A DNA stretch of 64,000 nucleotides from Streptomyces echinoruber (GCF_014651135.1 NZ_BMWH01000026.1:1-64000); one strand, 5' to 3'. Shown: positions 25,846 to 35,757, numbered from the stretch's first letter. The notes: generated from the letters alone by a model not told the origin. Made by a program: numbers and translations.

Positions 25846-27873
25846 TCAGCCCAGGGGCGGCCGGCCGGCGCTCCCGCCGGGGATGCGCAGGGAGCCGCCC
25901 GGTGCCGCCCGGACGGCGTCCAGGGAGCCGGCGTCCGGGGAGCCGGCGTGCGCCGTGCCCGGTGCCGCGGGTGCCGTACCGGCCGTGGCGCGGGCGAAGG
26001 CGGCCGCACCGCCGACCAGCGGGACGCGGGCCGAGGTGCGGGACAGGTCGAGGGTGAGGGTCGGGGTGGTGGAGGGCGGGTCGATGAGGTCCTTGTCGGT
26101 GCCCGCGACGATCAGGGCGAGGCGGTGGCCCCTGGGCACGACGTGGTCGGTGGCGGCGAGGTCCAGGGTGATGGTGTAGGCGCGGCCCGGGGTGAGCGGG
26201 ACGCCCCGGCCCGGGTCGGCGTGGGTGCCGAGGTCGGCCCAGCCGCGGCTGACGACGGTGAAGCCGACGTCGGCGGTCTTCGCCTCCGTCTCCTGGAAGC
26301 AGGCGCTGTCGCCGGCGGTGCTCGCGCCCCAGCAGGTGCGGTTCGTGAGCGTGGTGATGCCCTCGGCGGCGTCGGCGTAGTCGCGGACGGTGTCCGGGCC
26401 GAGGTCCACCAGGACGGCGGACAGGTGGGCCGTGGTGGTGGTCGGGGTCGCGGTGACGGTGACCCGGGAGGAGCCCGCCAGGTGCAGGGCGCGGCGGAGC
26501 GGGCGGGTGGTGAACCCGGCCTTGGCGGGTGTCGGCCGGTCGATCTGCGCGGCCCAGTCGGTCTCGCTCAGCCGCGGGTCGTCGGTGAAGGTCTCGGTGC
26601 CGCGGCCCCGGCGCAGGCCGAGGGTGCCGACGCCGGCCCGGTTTCCGGCCGACGGGCGCAGGGTGGCGGCGGCGGTGCCGCGCGGCGGCCAGAGGGCCGA
26701 GGTCGTCCACTGGTCGGGGTGGCGTTCGACGTCGGCCATGGGCTCGCGGTCGATGCCGTTGTCGTAGCCGAGGAGTTCGTGGTCGAACCAGCGGTGCAGG
26801 GTGTCCACCCAGGTGGCGCGGCGGTAGTCGAAGGGGTCGACGTGGCCGGTCTGGGAGAGCCAGATCTTGCGCCGGACGCCGTTTCGCGCGAGGGCGTCCC
26901 ACCACTGCCCGAGGTGCTTGGTGCGGACGTTGAGGTCCTGCATGCCGTGGACGAGGAAGACGCTGGCGCGGACCCTGTCCGCGTTCCTGACGTAGTCGCG
27001 CGCGGTCCACAGCGCGGTCCAGTCGCCGCTGCGCGGGGCGCCGTCGACGAGCCTTTTCTGCACGGCGGCGCAGTGGGCGCGGGCGTCGGCGCTCTCGACG
27101 TAGTCGGACAGCCAGTCGGGGCCGGAGTCGTACAGCGGGGCGCCCTGGGCGAAGTAGTAGTCGTACCAGGAGGAGATGGCGCTGATCGGGACGATGGTCT
27201 TCAGCCCCTTGACGCCGGTGGCGGCGACGCCGTTGGCGATGGTGCCGTCCCAGCTCTTGCCGATCATGCCGGTGGTGCCGTTGGTCCAGGTCGCCCTGGC
27301 GGGGGTGGAGCCGGTGCGGGTGGTGTAGGCGCGGGCGCGGCCGTTGAGCCAGTCGATCACGGCCTTGGCGGAGGCGATGTCGAGGGGGCCGCCGACGTCG
27401 ACGCAGCCGTCGGAGCGGTTGGTGCCGGCCAGGTCGACGCCGACGAAGGCGTAGCCGCGGGGGACGAAGTAGTTGTCGTAGAACAGCGGCATCTGCACGA
27501 CGTGACCGTCGGCGTCGTAGGTCTTCTTCTGGCTCTCGTTGCCGCGTCCGCAGCAGGAGTAGTACGGGCTGGCGTCCATGATGACCGGGACCTTCCGGCC
27601 CCGGGCGGCGGGTTCGCGGGGGCGGACGATGTCGGCGGCGACGCGGTCGGTGCGTCCGTCGCCGTCGCCGTCGAGTCCGGTGTCCACCCAGACGGACTCG
27701 CGGACGGCGTGCGCGTAGGAGTAGACGGGCCGGCTCTCGCGCGGGCCGGGGCGGTCCGCCGGGCCGGCGTGGGCCGCCGCGGGGGTGAGGAGGGCGGCCG
27801 TCAGGGCGGCGACGGCCGCGGCCGCGAGCGGTCCGCGCGGCCTGCGGGTCGTGAAGCGCGTGGGTGTCGGCAT
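25846..27873 (-). CDS. Secreted Xaa-Pro dipeptidyl-peptidase (S15/CocE family)
   Basis: A 675-residue exported serine hydrolase. The N-terminus has a twin-arginine-like signal (TTRRPRGPLAAAAVAALTAALL..AHAG). The alpha/beta-hydrolase domain has the nucleophile in GKSWDG, a VHGMQDLNV strand near the Asp, and the catalytic His in QTGHVDPF. The C-terminal jelly-roll domain (VTVTATPTTTTAHLSAVLVDL...) is typical of X-Pro dipeptidyl-peptidases. A second ATG five codons earlier (27888) is possible. It faces the M1 peptidase gene across 225 bases; both act outside the cell on peptides. Confidence 0.9.
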   Translation of the reverse strand: MPTPTRFTTRRPRGPLAAAAVAALTAALLTPAAAHAGPADRPGPRESRPVYSYAHAVRESVWVDTGLDGDGDGRTDRVAADIVRPREPAARGRKVPVIMDASPYYSCCGRGNESQKKTYDADGHVVQMPLFYDNYFVPRGYAFVGVDLAGTNRSDGCVDVGGPLDIASAKAVIDWLNGRARAYTTRTGSTPARATWTNGTTGMIGKSWDGTIANGVAATGVKGLKTIVPISAISSWYDYYFAQGAPLYDSGPDWLSDYVESADARAHCAAVQKRLVDGAPRSGDWTALWTARDYVRNADRVRASVFLVHGMQDLNVRTKHLGQWWDALARNGVRRKIWLSQTGHVDPFDYRRATWVDTLHRWFDHELLGYDNGIDREPMADVERHPDQWTTSALWPPRGTAAATLRPSAGNRAGVGTLGLRRGRGTETFTDDPRLSETDWAAQIDRPTPAKAGFTTRPLRRALHLAGSSRVTVTATPTTTTAHLSAVLVDLGPDTVRDYADAAEGITTLTNRTCWGASTAGDSACFQETEAKTADVGFTVVSRGWADLGTHADPGRGVPLTPGRAYTITLDLAATDHVVPRGHRLALIVAGTDKDLIDPPSTTPTLTLDLSRTSARVPLVGGAAAFARATAGTAPAAPGTAHAGSPDAGSLDAVRAAPGGSLRIPGGSAGRPPLG

Positions 27874-28098
27874 GCGCGGACGGTACATCGGTCAACTCGC
27901 GTGCAGAAGAGGACGCCTGACGGTGTGTCGTGCGGGCCGGGCGGGTGGGTCGCGCAAGCCGGTACGGAGGTGCGGGACGGGCGGGTTCATGACGGCCGGA
28001 TGGCGATCGTGTGACTGTGGCGGTCATGGACACGACCGGAACGGCGGGGACTCAATAGGCTCCGAACGAACCTCGTGCCCCTACGACTTGGAGTTCTC
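27874..28098. other. Divergent promoter region of two secreted peptidase genes
   Basis: A stretch of 225 bases between the two peptidase genes with no further gene. On the plus strand CTCAATAGGCT (about 28049-28059) could supply the -10 of the M1 peptidase, with GGAGTTCTC as its ribosome binding site. On the minus strand TACCGT lies 7 bases before the inner ATG. Confidence 0.35.
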
Positions 28099-29679
28099 GT
28101 GCACCGCAGACTCATCGCGCCGGGTGCGCTCGCCGCCGTCCTGCTGCTGGCGATCCCGGCATCGGCGGCAACCCCCTCCCCCGGCGCGCCGGGCATCGGC
28201 GACCCCTACTACCCGTCCTACGGCAACGGCGGTTACGACGTCTCCCACTACGACCTGAGGCTGACCTACCGGCCCGCCACCGACGAACTGCAGGGCACGG
28301 CCACCCTCCTGGCGCGCACCACGCAGGACCTGTCGCGCTTCGATTTGGACTTTCTGCTCGACGTGAGCGAGGTGCGGGTCAACGGCGTCAAGGCCGACTT
28401 CACCACCTCCGGCGAGCACGAGCTGGTGGTCACCCCCAAAACACCGCTGGCCAAGGGCACGGCGGTGACGGTCGTCGTCCGCTACAGCGGGGTGCCGTCG
28501 GCGAAGAGCGCGTACGGCTTCACGACCTGGCACCGCACGTCCGACGGCGCGGTCGCCGCGGACGAGCCCGAGGCCGCCTGGTGGTGGTTCCCCAGCAACG
28601 ACCATCCCAGCGACAAGGCGACCTACGACGTGTCGGTGGCCGTGCCCGACGGCACCCAGGTCATCTCCAACGGCACGCTGCAGTCGACGAGTTCACGGCT
28701 GGGCTGGACACGGTGGAACTGGCGCGAGACCAAGCCGCAGGCGACCTACCTCGCCACGCTCGCCGTGGGGAAGTTCGACATCACCACCCACACCTCCGAG
28801 GGCGGCGTCCCCGTCGTCAACGCCTACAGCCGCGGCCTCGGCGACAACGACGGCGCGGCGCGGGCGAGCGTGGAACGCACCGGGGAGCTCGTCGACTGGC
28901 TCAGCGGCTACTTCGGGCCGTATCCGTTCGACTCGGCCGGCGGCTACGTCCCCGACACCACCACCGGGTACGCGCTGGAGACGCAGACCCGCGTGTACTA
29001 CAGCCCCAAGCAGTTCGCGAACGGCTCCAACACCTCCGTCGTGGTGCACGAGCTGGCCCACCAGTGGTACGGCGACAGCGTGTCCCTGAAGGGCTGGAAG
29101 GACATCTGGCTCAACGAGGGCTTCGCGCGCTACGCGCAGTGGCTGTGGTCGGAGCACGAGGGCGAGGGCACCACGCGGGAACTCGCCGACTACGTCTACG
29201 CCTCCCACCCGGCCGGCGACCCCTTCTGGACGGTGAAGCCCGGCGACCCGGGCCCCGACCACCAGTTCGACGCCGCCGTCTACGACCGGGGCGCGCTCGC
29301 CGTCCAGGCCCTGCGCGAGGCCGTCGGCGACGACGCCTTCTTCCGCATCCTGAAGGGCTGGCCCCAGGAGCACGCCTACGGCAACGCCTCCGTCGCCGAC
29401 TTCCAGAAGTACGCCGAGCAGGTCTCCGGCAAGCCCCTCGCCGCCCTCTTCGACACCTGGCTGTTCCAGCCGTCCAGGCCGAGCGCGCCCGCGGCGCGCG
29501 CCGCGTCCCTCACCACGGCGCCGGCCGCACCCGCCCGGCCGAGGTCGTGGAAGAAGATCGAGGCGACGAACGGCGTGCACGGCACACACGGCACACACGA
29601 CGCGCACGGCACACACGACGCGCACGGCACACACGACGCGCACGGCACACACGACGCGCACGGCACGCACGCGGACTGA
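28099..29679 (+). CDS. Secreted M1-family zinc aminopeptidase with His-rich repeat tail
   Basis: A 526-residue metallopeptidase. It has a signal peptide (HRRLIAPGALAAVLLLAIPASA) and an M1 N-terminal domain. The zinc site is HELAHQ (His317, Glu318, His321) with Glu340 in NEGFARY; the spacing of 18 residues between the HEXXH and the second Glu is standard. The substrate-binding Tyr lies in AAVYDRGAL. The GTG start has GGAG 5 bases upstream. The last 30 residues are a tandem HGTHDA repeat, unusual for the family and possibly metal-binding. Confidence 0.92.
   Translation: MHRRLIAPGALAAVLLLAIPASAATPSPGAPGIGDPYYPSYGNGGYDVSHYDLRLTYRPATDELQGTATLLARTTQDLSRFDLDFLLDVSEVRVNGVKADFTTSGEHELVVTPKTPLAKGTAVTVVVRYSGVPSAKSAYGFTTWHRTSDGAVAADEPEAAWWWFPSNDHPSDKATYDVSVAVPDGTQVISNGTLQSTSSRLGWTRWNWRETKPQATYLATLAVGKFDITTHTSEGGVPVVNAYSRGLGDNDGAARASVERTGELVDWLSGYFGPYPFDSAGGYVPDTTTGYALETQTRVYYSPKQFANGSNTSVVVHELAHQWYGDSVSLKGWKDIWLNEGFARYAQWLWSEHEGEGTTRELADYVYASHPAGDPFWTVKPGDPGPDHQFDAAVYDRGALAVQALREAVGDDAFFRILKGWPQEHAYGNASVADFQKYAEQVSGKPLAALFDTWLFQPSRPSAPAARAASLTTAPAAPARPRSWKKIEATNGVHGTHGTHDAHGTHDAHGTHDAHGTHDAHGTHAD
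29577..29673 (+). repeat. 18-bp coding tandem repeat in the M1 peptidase gene
   Basis: About five copies of an 18-bp unit encoding HGTHDA, almost identical at the DNA level, end a few codons before the stop. Their uniformity suggests recent slippage and variable copy number. Confidence 0.85.
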
Positions 29680-29732
29680 CGCCCGCGCCGGGGGCAGGGG
29701 CCCTAAGCCTCCTGCCCCCGGCCGGCGGTCCG

Positions 29733-31208
29733 CTACTTCCCCGGCTCCACCGGCTCCGCCGGCTCCCGCTCCGTCTCCCGGCCGACCCGGTGGCGGATGC
29801 CGAACCAGCCGGCGACGAGGAGGGCGGCGACGACGGGGACGAGGTAGAGGGTCCGGCGGCCGACCTCGGGGTCGTTCCACATCAGGCCCAGGCAGGCGAG
29901 GAGGAAGGCGACGGTGGCGAGCTCGGTGACCGGGCTGCCGGGCAGGCGGAAGGGGGGCCGGGTGACCAGGCCCGCCTTCGCGCGGCGCACGAAGAGCAGG
30001 TGGCAGATCATGATGATCACCCAGGTGCTGACGATGCCGAGGGAGGCGACGTTCAGCACGATCTCGAAGGCCTGGCTCGGCACCAGGTAGTTCAGGCCGA
30101 CGCCGAGCACGCAGATCCCGCAGGTCAGCAGGATGCCGCCGTAGGGCACCTGGCTGCGGCTCATCACCCGGGTGAACCGGGGCGCGGAGCCCGCCACGGC
30201 CATGGAGCGCAGGATGCGGCCGGTGGAGTACAGGCCGGAGTTCAGCGACGACATGGCGGCCGTCAGCACCACCAGGTTCATCACGTCGCCCGCCGCGGGG
30301 ACGCCGATCCTCGACAGGACCGTGACGAAGGGGCTCTCGTCGGCCGAGTAGACGGAACCCGGCAGGAGCAGGGCGAGGAGCACCACCGAGCCGACGTAGA
30401 ACAGGCCGACGCGCCACATGATGGAGTTCACCGCGCGCGGGACGACCTTCTCCGGCTCGGCGGTCTCGCCCGCGGCGACGCCGACCAGCTCCAGCGCCGC
30501 GTACGCGAAGATCACGCCCTGCATGACCAGCACGACCGGCATCAGGCCGTGCGGGAAGAGGCCGCCGTGCCCGGTGATGACGTGCAGGCCCGGGTCCTGG
30601 CCGCCCACCTGGTGCCCGGTGGCCAGCAGGAAGACGCCGACCAGCATGAAGGCGACCAGGGTGGCCACCTTGACGATCGAGAACCAGAACTCCATCTCGC
30701 CGAAGATCCTCACCGAGATCAGGTTCACGGCGAGCACCACGGCGAGGGCGGCCAGCGCCAGCACCCACTGCGGGACGGGGGTGAACAGGCTCCAGTAGTG
30801 CGCGTACAGCGCGATCGCGGTGATGTCGGCGATGCCGGTGGTCGACCAGTTCAGGAAGTACATCCAGCCCGCGACGTACGCGCCCTTCTCGCCGAGGAAC
30901 TCGCGGGCGTACGACACGAAGGAGCCGGAGGAGGGCCGGTAGAGGACCAGCTCGCCCAGGGCGCGCACCACGAAGAACGCGAAGACGCCGCACACCAGGT
31001 AGGCGAGCGCGAGCGCCGGGCCCGCGCTGTGCAGACGGCCGCCGGCGCCCAGGAAGAGGCCGGTGCCGATGGCGCCGCCGATGGCGATCATGTTGATGTG
31101 GCGGGCCTTGAGGTCCTTGCTGTAGCCGGCGTCGCCCGCGTCCGCGGGCCGCTCGGCCGCCTGGGGGTGGGCGGCGACCTGAGCCGTGCGCACGGTGTCC
31201 TTGCTCAC
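29733..31208 (-). CDS. Amino-acid permease (APC superfamily, AnsP/GabP type)
   Basis: A 491-residue secondary transporter with 12 predicted membrane helices. The family signature GGAIGTGLFLGAGGRLHSAGP lies in helix 1, with E-rich GETAEPEKVVPRAVNS between helices 6 and 7. The resemblance is closest to asparagine and GABA permeases, but specificity cannot be read from sequence. The GTG start at 31208 (MSKDTVRTAQ) is chosen with a weak GGAA upstream; the frame is open for a further 65 codons without homology. The tail (EREPAEPVEPGK) is a small Glu/Pro repeat. It diverges from a MerR gene 271 bases away, which may regulate it. Confidence 0.88.
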   Translation of the reverse strand: MSKDTVRTAQVAAHPQAAERPADAGDAGYSKDLKARHINMIAIGGAIGTGLFLGAGGRLHSAGPALALAYLVCGVFAFFVVRALGELVLYRPSSGSFVSYAREFLGEKGAYVAGWMYFLNWSTTGIADITAIALYAHYWSLFTPVPQWVLALAALAVVLAVNLISVRIFGEMEFWFSIVKVATLVAFMLVGVFLLATGHQVGGQDPGLHVITGHGGLFPHGLMPVVLVMQGVIFAYAALELVGVAAGETAEPEKVVPRAVNSIMWRVGLFYVGSVVLLALLLPGSVYSADESPFVTVLSRIGVPAAGDVMNLVVLTAAMSSLNSGLYSTGRILRSMAVAGSAPRFTRVMSRSQVPYGGILLTCGICVLGVGLNYLVPSQAFEIVLNVASLGIVSTWVIIMICHLLFVRRAKAGLVTRPPFRLPGSPVTELATVAFLLACLGLMWNDPEVGRRTLYLVPVVAALLVAGWFGIRHRVGRETEREPAEPVEPGK

Positions 31209-31443
31209 GGTGGTTCCATTCTCTGGCTCCGCCCGGGCATCGTGTGCCCGGGTGTCCGTACGTGGGTGTGGCCCGCACCACCGTGTACGCGGTACAGACC
31301 AGTGCGGCAGCTTCCCAAAAGGCCCGCCCCCCACGCGATGACGCAGGTCACACCGCGCTTTCCCGCACAGCACCCGCACATCTCGCCCGCCGCGCCTTCG
31401 CACGGGCCGGGCCCGCGGACGTCCGCGCGGAGGCGTCCGCGGG

Positions 31444-31472
31444 TTTCACAGTTCCGGTGAGACAGTGATACT
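31444..31472 (+). promoter_or_regulatory. Probable leaderless promoter of the MerR gene
   Basis: TTTCAC (31444-31449) and GATACT (31467-31472) are 17 bases apart. The -10 box ends 7 bases before the ATG at 31480, the spacing of leaderless Streptomyces transcripts. Confidence 0.55.
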
Positions 31473-31479
31473 GCTGCAC

Positions 31480-32286
31480 ATGACCACCGACACCGGGGAG
31501 CCGACCCTCACCATCGACGAGCTGGCCGCGCGCGCCGGGGTCACGGTCCGCACGGTCCGCTTCTACTCCACCCGGGGCCTGCTCCCGCCGCCGGTGCTCG
31601 GGCCGCGCCGCATCGGGCGCTACGGCCGCGACCACCTGGCGCGGCTGGCGCTGATCGAGGAACTCCAGCACCAGGGGATGACGCTCGCCGCGATCGAGCG
31701 CTACCTGCGGCAGCTCCCGCCCGGCCTGAGCGCGCACGACCTGGCCATCCACCGCGCGGTGGTCGCCTCCTGGGCGCCGGACGCGGTGGAGACGCTGACC
31801 CGGCAGGAGCTGGCCCGGCGGGCGGGGCGGGCGCTGAGCGAGGAGGAGCTGGAGCGGCTGGCGGCGATGAACGTCGTCACGCGGGACGGAAACGACGCCT
31901 TCCGCGTCGACACCGGGCTGCTGCGGCTCGGCGTCGAATTGCTGGACGTACCGCTGTCGCAGGAGACGATCCTGGCCGCCCGCACCGTGCTCGTCGAGCA
32001 CTCCCGCGCGGCCGCGCACGCCCTGTCGCGGCTGCTGCGCGAGGCGGTGGCCGACCGCGGCGCGCGCGACGTCAGGTCGCTGTCCGCGCACATGCATCCG
32101 CTGGTCGTGCAGGCGCTGCTGACGACCTTCCAGCGGTCGCTGCGCGAGGAGCTGCGGGAGTGGCTCGACCGCGGCGACGGCGGCCCCGGCAACGAAAACC
32201 CCGGCAACGAGGGCTCCGGCAACCAGGGCTCCAGGAACGAAAACCCCGGCAACGAGGGCCCCGGGGACGAGGGCCCCCGGGGCTGA
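31480..32286 (+). CDS. MerR-family transcriptional regulator
   Basis: A 268-residue regulator. The N-terminal winged helix (LTIDELAARAGVTVRTVRFYSTRGLLPPP..IGRYGRDHLARL) is a clear MerR domain, and a helical region of about 170 residues follows. I see no Cys pair for metal binding, so a small-molecule or redox-independent signal is likely. The C-terminal 35 residues are a Gly/Asn/Glu/Pro repeat (NENPGNEG) with repetitive DNA up to the stop. A GTG five codons upstream has GGTGAG in front and is an alternative start. It faces the amino-acid permease gene. Confidence 0.88.
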   Translation: MTTDTGEPTLTIDELAARAGVTVRTVRFYSTRGLLPPPVLGPRRIGRYGRDHLARLALIEELQHQGMTLAAIERYLRQLPPGLSAHDLAIHRAVVASWAPDAVETLTRQELARRAGRALSEEELERLAAMNVVTRDGNDAFRVDTGLLRLGVELLDVPLSQETILAARTVLVEHSRAAAHALSRLLREAVADRGARDVRSLSAHMHPLVVQALLTTFQRSLREELREWLDRGDGGPGNENPGNEGSGNQGSRNENPGNEGPGDEGPRG

Positions 32287-32295
32287 ACGGCGGCC

Positions 32296-34491
32296 TCAGC
32301 GCGCGTCCGTGAACGTCTCCCCCTTCTCGGCCTTCTCCACCAGCAGCGGCGGCGGCGTGAACCGCTCCCCGTAGCGCTCGGCGAGCTCCCGCGCGCGGGC
32401 CACGAAGCCCGGCAGCCCGGTGCCCGTCCCGGCGCCGCCGTCGTAGCCGTTGATGTACTGCAGGACCCCGCCCGTCCAGCCGGGGAAGCCGATGCCGAGG
32501 ATCGAGCCGATGTTGGCGTCGGCGACGGAGGTCAGCACGCCCTCCTGGAGGCAGCGGACGGTGTCGAGCGCCTCGGCGAAGAGCATCCGCTCCTGCATGT
32601 CCCGGAAGGGGATGCGGTGGCCCGGCCGGGTGAAGTGCTCGCGCAGGCCCGGCCAGAGCCGCAGCCGCCTGCCGTCCTCGTCGTAGTCGTAGAAGCCGGC
32701 GCCGCCGCTGCGGCCGGTGCGGCCGAACTCGTCGACCATGCGGTCGACGACGGCCTCGGCGGGATGCGGGGTCCAGGTGCCGCCGGCCTCCTCCACGGCC
32801 CGCCGGGTCTCGTTGCGGATCTTGCGGGGCAGGGTCAGGGTCAGGTCGTCCATCAGGGACAGGACCTTGGCGGGGTAGCCCGCCTGGGCGGCGGCCTGCT
32901 CCACGGAGGCGGGTTCGATGCCCTCGCCGACCATGGCGACGCCCTCGTTGATGAAGTGGCCGATGACGCGGGAGGTGAAGAAGCCGCGCGAGTCGTTGAC
33001 GACGATCGGGGTCTTGCCGATCTGCCGGACCAGGTCGAAGGCGCGGGCCAGGGCCTCGTCGCCGGTGCGCTCGCCCTTGATGATCTCGACGAGGGGCATC
33101 CGGTCGACGGGCGAGAAGAAGTGCAGGCCGATGAAGTCGGCGGGGCGTTCGACGCCCTCGGCGAGGAGAGTGATGGGCAGCGTCGAGGTGTTGGAGCACA
33201 GCAGGGCGTCCGGGGCGACGACGTTCTGGACCTCCTGGAACACCTTGTGCTTCAGCGCGGTGTCCTCGAAGACGGCCTCGATGACGGCGTCGCAGCCCGC
33301 GAGGTCGGCGACGTCGGCGGTGGGAGTGATGCGGGCCAGCAGGGCGTCCGCCTTCTCCCGCGTGGTACGGCCCTTGGCGACGGCCTTGGCGCACAGCTTC
33401 TCGGAGTGCCCCTTGCCCCGGGCGGCGGCTTCGGGGGAGACGTCCTTGAGGACGACGTCGAGGCCCGCGCGGGCGCAGGAGTAGGCGATGCCGGCGCCCA
33501 TCATGCCGGCGCCGAGGACGGCGACCCTGCGGACCCGGCGGGGTTCGATGCCCCGGGGGCGGTTGGCGCCGGAGTTGACGGCCTGCAGGTCGAAGAAGAA
33601 CGCCTGGATCATGTTCTTCGCCGTCTGCCCGGTCGCCAGCTCGGTGAAGTAGCGGGCCTCGACGACCTGCGCGGTGTCGAAGTCGACCTGGGCGCCCTCG
33701 ACGGCGGCGGCGAGGATGGCGCGCGGCGCCGGGTAGGGCGCGCCGTTGGTCTGCTTGCGCAGCAGGGCGGGGAAGGAGGGCAGGTTGGCCGCGAACTTCG
33801 GGTTCGCCGGGGTGCCGCCGGGGATGCGGTGGCCGGGCGTGTCCCAGGGCTGCTGCGACTCGGGGTGGGCGTCGATGAACGCGCGGGCCCGGGCGAGCAG
33901 CTCCTCACGGGTGTCGACGACCTCGTGGACCAGGCCGTTCTCCAGGGCGCGGCGCGGGCTGTACTGGGTGCCCTGCAGCAGCACCTTCAGCAGGGCGTCG
34001 GCGATGCCGAGCAGGCGGACGGTGCGCACCACGCCGCCGCCCCCGGGCAGCAGGCCGAGGGTGACCTCGGGGCAGCCGATCTTCGAGCCGGGCGCGTCCA
34101 GGGCGATGCGGTGGTGGCAGGCGAGGGCGATCTCGAAACCGCCGCCGAGGGCGGCGCCGTTGAGGGCGGCGACGACCGGCTTGCCCAGGGTCTCGATGCG
34201 GCGCAGGTGGCGCTTGACGGCCATGCTCATGTCGAAGACGTCCTGGGCGGCCTCGGGCGTGACGCGGATGAGGTCGCGCAGGTCGCCGCCGGCGAAGAAG
34301 GTCTTCTTGGCGGAGGTGACGATGACGCCGCGGAGGGCGTCCCGGTGTTCCTCCAGGCGGTCGGTGACGGCGGCGAGCGAGTCGCGGAACGCCTGGTTCA
34401 TGGTGTTCGCGGACTGGTGCGGGTCGTCCAGGACGAGGGTGACGACGCCGGTGTCGTCCTGCTCCCAGCGGATGGTGGTGCTCTCGGTCAT
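32296..34491 (-). CDS. fadB: Fatty-acid oxidation multifunctional protein: enoyl-CoA hydratase / 3-hydroxyacyl-CoA dehydrogenase
   Basis: A 731-residue fusion. The N-terminal crotonase domain keeps both catalytic glutamates (GGGFE and CPEVTLG). The central Rossmann domain has VAVLGAGMMGAGIAY, and the following dehydrogenase helical domains contain HFFSPVDRMPLVEII (catalytic His) and NSRGFFTSRV-like segments. It performs hydration and oxidation in beta-oxidation. The ATG at 34491 has GGAG upstream. It is third in an operon after a CoA-transferase gene and a thiolase gene (41 bases downstream of the thiolase stop). Confidence 0.95.
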   Translation of the reverse strand: MTESTTIRWEQDDTGVVTLVLDDPHQSANTMNQAFRDSLAAVTDRLEEHRDALRGVIVTSAKKTFFAGGDLRDLIRVTPEAAQDVFDMSMAVKRHLRRIETLGKPVVAALNGAALGGGFEIALACHHRIALDAPGSKIGCPEVTLGLLPGGGGVVRTVRLLGIADALLKVLLQGTQYSPRRALENGLVHEVVDTREELLARARAFIDAHPESQQPWDTPGHRIPGGTPANPKFAANLPSFPALLRKQTNGAPYPAPRAILAAAVEGAQVDFDTAQVVEARYFTELATGQTAKNMIQAFFFDLQAVNSGANRPRGIEPRRVRRVAVLGAGMMGAGIAYSCARAGLDVVLKDVSPEAAARGKGHSEKLCAKAVAKGRTTREKADALLARITPTADVADLAGCDAVIEAVFEDTALKHKVFQEVQNVVAPDALLCSNTSTLPITLLAEGVERPADFIGLHFFSPVDRMPLVEIIKGERTGDEALARAFDLVRQIGKTPIVVNDSRGFFTSRVIGHFINEGVAMVGEGIEPASVEQAAAQAGYPAKVLSLMDDLTLTLPRKIRNETRRAVEEAGGTWTPHPAEAVVDRMVDEFGRTGRSGGAGFYDYDEDGRRLRLWPGLREHFTRPGHRIPFRDMQERMLFAEALDTVRCLQEGVLTSVADANIGSILGIGFPGWTGGVLQYINGYDGGAGTGTGLPGFVARARELAERYGERFTPPPLLVEKAEKGETFTDAR

Positions 34492-34532
34492 GGCAGGAAG
34501 GTCTCCGTGAGGTCGGGTGGTCCGCCGGGGTT

Positions 34533-35747
34533 TCAGAGGCGCTCGACGATCGTGGCGATGCCCATGCCGCCGCCCACGCACAGCGTGGCGAGGCCGTAGC
34601 GCTTGTCCTGGCGCTCCAGTTCGTCGACGAGGGTGCCGAGGATCATCGCGCCGGTGGCGCCGAGCGGGTGGCCCAGCGCGATGGCGCCGCCGTTGACGTT
34701 GACCTTGTCCAGGGACAGCCCCATGTCCTTCACGAAGCGCAGCACGACCGCGGCGAACGCCTCGTTGATCTCCACCAGGTCGATGTCGTCGATGGTCAGC
34801 CCGGCCTTGGCGAGCGCCTTGCGGGTGGCCGGCGCGGGACCGGTGAGCATGATGGTCGGCTCGGAGCCGGAGACGGCGGCGGAGACGATCCGGGCGCGCG
34901 GGGTGAGGCCGTAGCGCTCGCCGACCTCCTGGGAGCCGATCGCGACCAGGGCGGCGCCGTCGACGATGCCGGAGGAGTTGCCCGCGTGGTGGACGTGGTC
35001 GATCTTCTCGACCCAGTGGTACTGCTGGAGGGCGACCGCGTCGAAGCCGCCGAGTTCGCCGATGTCGGCGAAGGACGGCTTGAGCTTGGCCAGGGAGTCG
35101 GCGGTGGTGCCGGGGCGCAGGTGCTCGTCGCGGTCGAGGACGACCAGGCCGGCGCGGTCCTTCACCGGCACGACGGAGCGGGCGAAGCGGCCCTCCTTCC
35201 AGGCGGTGGCGGCCCGCTCCTGCGACAGGGCCGCGTACTCGTCGACGTCGCGGCGGCTGAAGCCCTCGATGGTGGCGATGAGGTCGGCGCTGATGCCCTG
35301 CGGGACGAAGTTGACGGCCAGGTTGGTCATCGGGTCGTTGAACCAGGCGCCGCCGTCGGAGGCCATCGGAACCCGGGACATCGACTCCACGCCGCCCGCC
35401 AGGACCAGGTCCTCCCAACCGGAGCGGATCTTGGCGGCGGCGAGGTTGACGGCCTCCAGGCCGGAGGCGCAGAAGCGGTTCTCCTGCACGCCGGCGACCG
35501 TCTCCGGCAGTCCGGCGGCGAGCGCGGCGATACGGGCGATGTCGGAGCCCTGGTCGCCGACCGGGCTGACCACGCCGAGCACGACGTCGTCGACGGCCGC
35601 CGGGTCGAGGGAGGGGAACCGGGCGCGGAGCTCGTGGATGAGCCCGACGACGAGGTCGACGGGTTTGGTGCCGTGCAGGGCGCCGTTCGCCTTGCCGCGG
35701 CCGCGCGGGGTGCGGATCGCGTCGTACACGTACGCTTCGGTGGTCAC
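34533..35747 (-). CDS. fadA: Acetyl-CoA C-acyltransferase (3-ketoacyl-CoA thiolase)
   Basis: A 404-residue thiolase with all three catalytic segments: the nucleophilic Cys in ENRFCASGLEAV, the His of INEAFAAV, and the second Cys in CVGGGMGIATIVE with GGAIALGHPLGATGA just before it. It cleaves 3-ketoacyl-CoA after the FadB steps. The start is GTG, 10 bases after the CoA-transferase stop; GAAAGG serves as ribosome binding site. Confidence 0.95.
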   Translation of the reverse strand: MTTEAYVYDAIRTPRGRGKANGALHGTKPVDLVVGLIHELRARFPSLDPAAVDDVVLGVVSPVGDQGSDIARIAALAAGLPETVAGVQENRFCASGLEAVNLAAAKIRSGWEDLVLAGGVESMSRVPMASDGGAWFNDPMTNLAVNFVPQGISADLIATIEGFSRRDVDEYAALSQERAATAWKEGRFARSVVPVKDRAGLVVLDRDEHLRPGTTADSLAKLKPSFADIGELGGFDAVALQQYHWVEKIDHVHHAGNSSGIVDGAALVAIGSQEVGERYGLTPRARIVSAAVSGSEPTIMLTGPAPATRKALAKAGLTIDDIDLVEINEAFAAVVLRFVKDMGLSLDKVNVNGGAIALGHPLGATGAMILGTLVDELERQDKRYGLATLCVGGGMGIATIVERL

Positions 35748-35757
35748 GGGCAGCCTT

